Assembly: GCF_028275115.1 (NCBI RefSeq)
Contig: NZ_JAQCNH010000097.1
Coordinates: forward strand, 1 to 64,000
Length of the DNA stretch: 64,000 nt
Reading direction: 5' to 3'
Origin: Halorientalis sp.
GTDB lineage: Archaea > Halobacteriota > Halobacteria > Halobacteriales > Haloarculaceae
The first letter of the stretch is position 1. Each line of letters begins with the position of its first letter. The position numbers and the translations under genes were made by a program. Below the pieces are notes generated by a model. It was given only the letters and a program-made list of their open reading frames with translations. It was not told where the DNA came from and ran no database searches. Positions 63,507 to 64,000 of the stretch are shown here, one piece after another.

Positions 63507-63570
63507 TATCAGTAGAAGCCGAATGGGGTAGACCTATGTAAACGCAAAACAAATAGACAGTACGGAGTAC

Positions 63571-64000
63571 ATGGTATACCGCTGGCAGTGTCGTCAGTGT
63601 TCATACACGGTCTTTTCACCGAACGAACCAGCTACCGCTGAGACGGTCAAATCACACCTCATGGAACACTACTCTGGGCAGCTCGCGAAAGAGGACTTCC
63701 GGGTGAGGTGGGAGTGTCCGTACTGTGACCAAGCTGGGCAGAGTCACGATGCCGAGGACGGCGTCACTCGGTTCAAAAGTCACCTTTTTTCTCACGTCGA
63801 GCCGCTCATGGAGGCCGGATCTCATGTTGCGGAGGCTATAAACGGAACCGGTACTGTTCTGGTCAAGTCTCCGTTGGATAGTTCCGGTGCAGATAATGCA
63901 CGAGTTCATCTGCTTTCCCCAGGTGATATCCTGCTGATCGTGACGACTACCCCTGTTGCCCGACTTCGGCTGCTGAACGAGCGGCTGTCCGAATGGCCAG
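63571..64000 (+). CDS. Double C2H2 zinc-finger protein, partial (runs off window)
   Basis: The first 143 residues are visible. Two similar C2H2 units: Cys7, Cys10, His29, His33 and Cys49, Cys52, His71, His75. An alpha/beta part follows (GTGTVLVKSPLDSSG, DILLIVTTTPVARL). GGAG four bases before the ATG supports the start. Base composition and codon use are visibly less GC-rich than the neighbours, and the upstream region is AT-rich, so this may be acquired DNA. Family not recognised with confidence. Confidence 0.7.
   Translation, partial: MVYRWQCRQCSYTVFSPNEPATAETVKSHLMEHYSGQLAKEDFRVRWECPYCDQAGQSHDAEDGVTRFKSHLFSHVEPLMEAGSHVAEAINGTGTVLVKSPLDSSGADNARVHLLSPGDILLIVTTTPVARLRLLNERLSEWP

Overview
The window is chromosomal DNA of a halophilic archaeon (class Halobacteria, most like Haloarculaceae or a close family; the genus cannot be fixed from sequence alone). 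The signs are high GC, very acidic proteins (long D/E tails), archaeal information-processing genes (L40e, SUI1/aIF1, PAN, NOG1-type GTPase, Tsr3, DUF99), haloarchaea-specific small proteins (DUF5786, DUF5809, DUF5810, DUF7573 and DUF7331 types), F420 enzymes, and an opsin/Htr-like gene pair. Many start codons lie 24-30 nt downstream of a TATA-like box, as expected for leaderless haloarchaeal transcripts. Housekeeping genes are spread through the window, so this is a main replicon rather than a plasmid.

Layout. 0-5.4 kb: pdxT, a DUF151 nuclease, hisE, a soluble histidine kinase, a NOG1-like GTPase and a DUF389 membrane protein. 5.5-10.5 kb: engB, rimI, the DUF5810/DUF5809 pair, a small membrane-anchored protein overlapping a Nudix hydrolase, and a one-TM Ig-like protein. 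10.5-19 kb, minus strand: a small secreted peptide, a MacB-type ABC exporter with a CARDB-type exported partner, SUI1, and the MoxR-DUF58-transglutaminase operon. 19-26 kb: zinc-ribbon and membrane peptides, the cofE-mer operon, then a minus-strand cluster of a coiled-coil protein, a DUF445 membrane protein and a protein joining eight short tandem repeats to an Abi_alpha (DUF4393)-like domain. 26-36.7 kb: phosphodiesterase, a Nudix-eIF2B fusion, a zinc peptide with a structured leader, a Bat-type HTH regulator, PaaI thioesterase, a Tat lipoprotein, tungsten-type aldehyde:ferredoxin oxidoreductase, an F420-dependent LLM oxidoreductase, and an NhaP/TrkA antiporter.

The sensory region (36.9-45.8 kb) is the most unusual part. 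It holds a soluble methyl-accepting transducer ending in three copies of a DLSWDD peptide, two tandem STAS-like proteins, a TnpB-only IS1341-type element, a decayed third STAS-like copy, an MBL hydrolase, cspA, and a two-TM transducer whose upstream partner is a seven-helix opsin homologue. That opsin has histidine in place of the retinal-binding lysine and has also lost pocket tryptophans, while the helix C and helix G aspartates and the Tyr of the transducer-facing helix G motif remain. I regard this opsin-like/transducer pair as the best candidate for an undescribed system.

46-64 kb is mostly housekeeping: serS, a SnoaL-like protein, a tailed peroxiredoxin divergent from tsr3 across what looks like one shared TATA box, an enolase-superfamily enzyme, L40e, MBL hydrolase, DUF5786-DUF99, family 4 uracil-DNA glycosylase, hisH with a terminator, a PAS histidine kinase, PAN, pepF, an M28 peptidase, truA, a secreted acidic protein, hisS, and at the end a truncated lower-GC zinc-finger gene. 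I saw no rRNA, convincing tRNA, CRISPR array or prophage.
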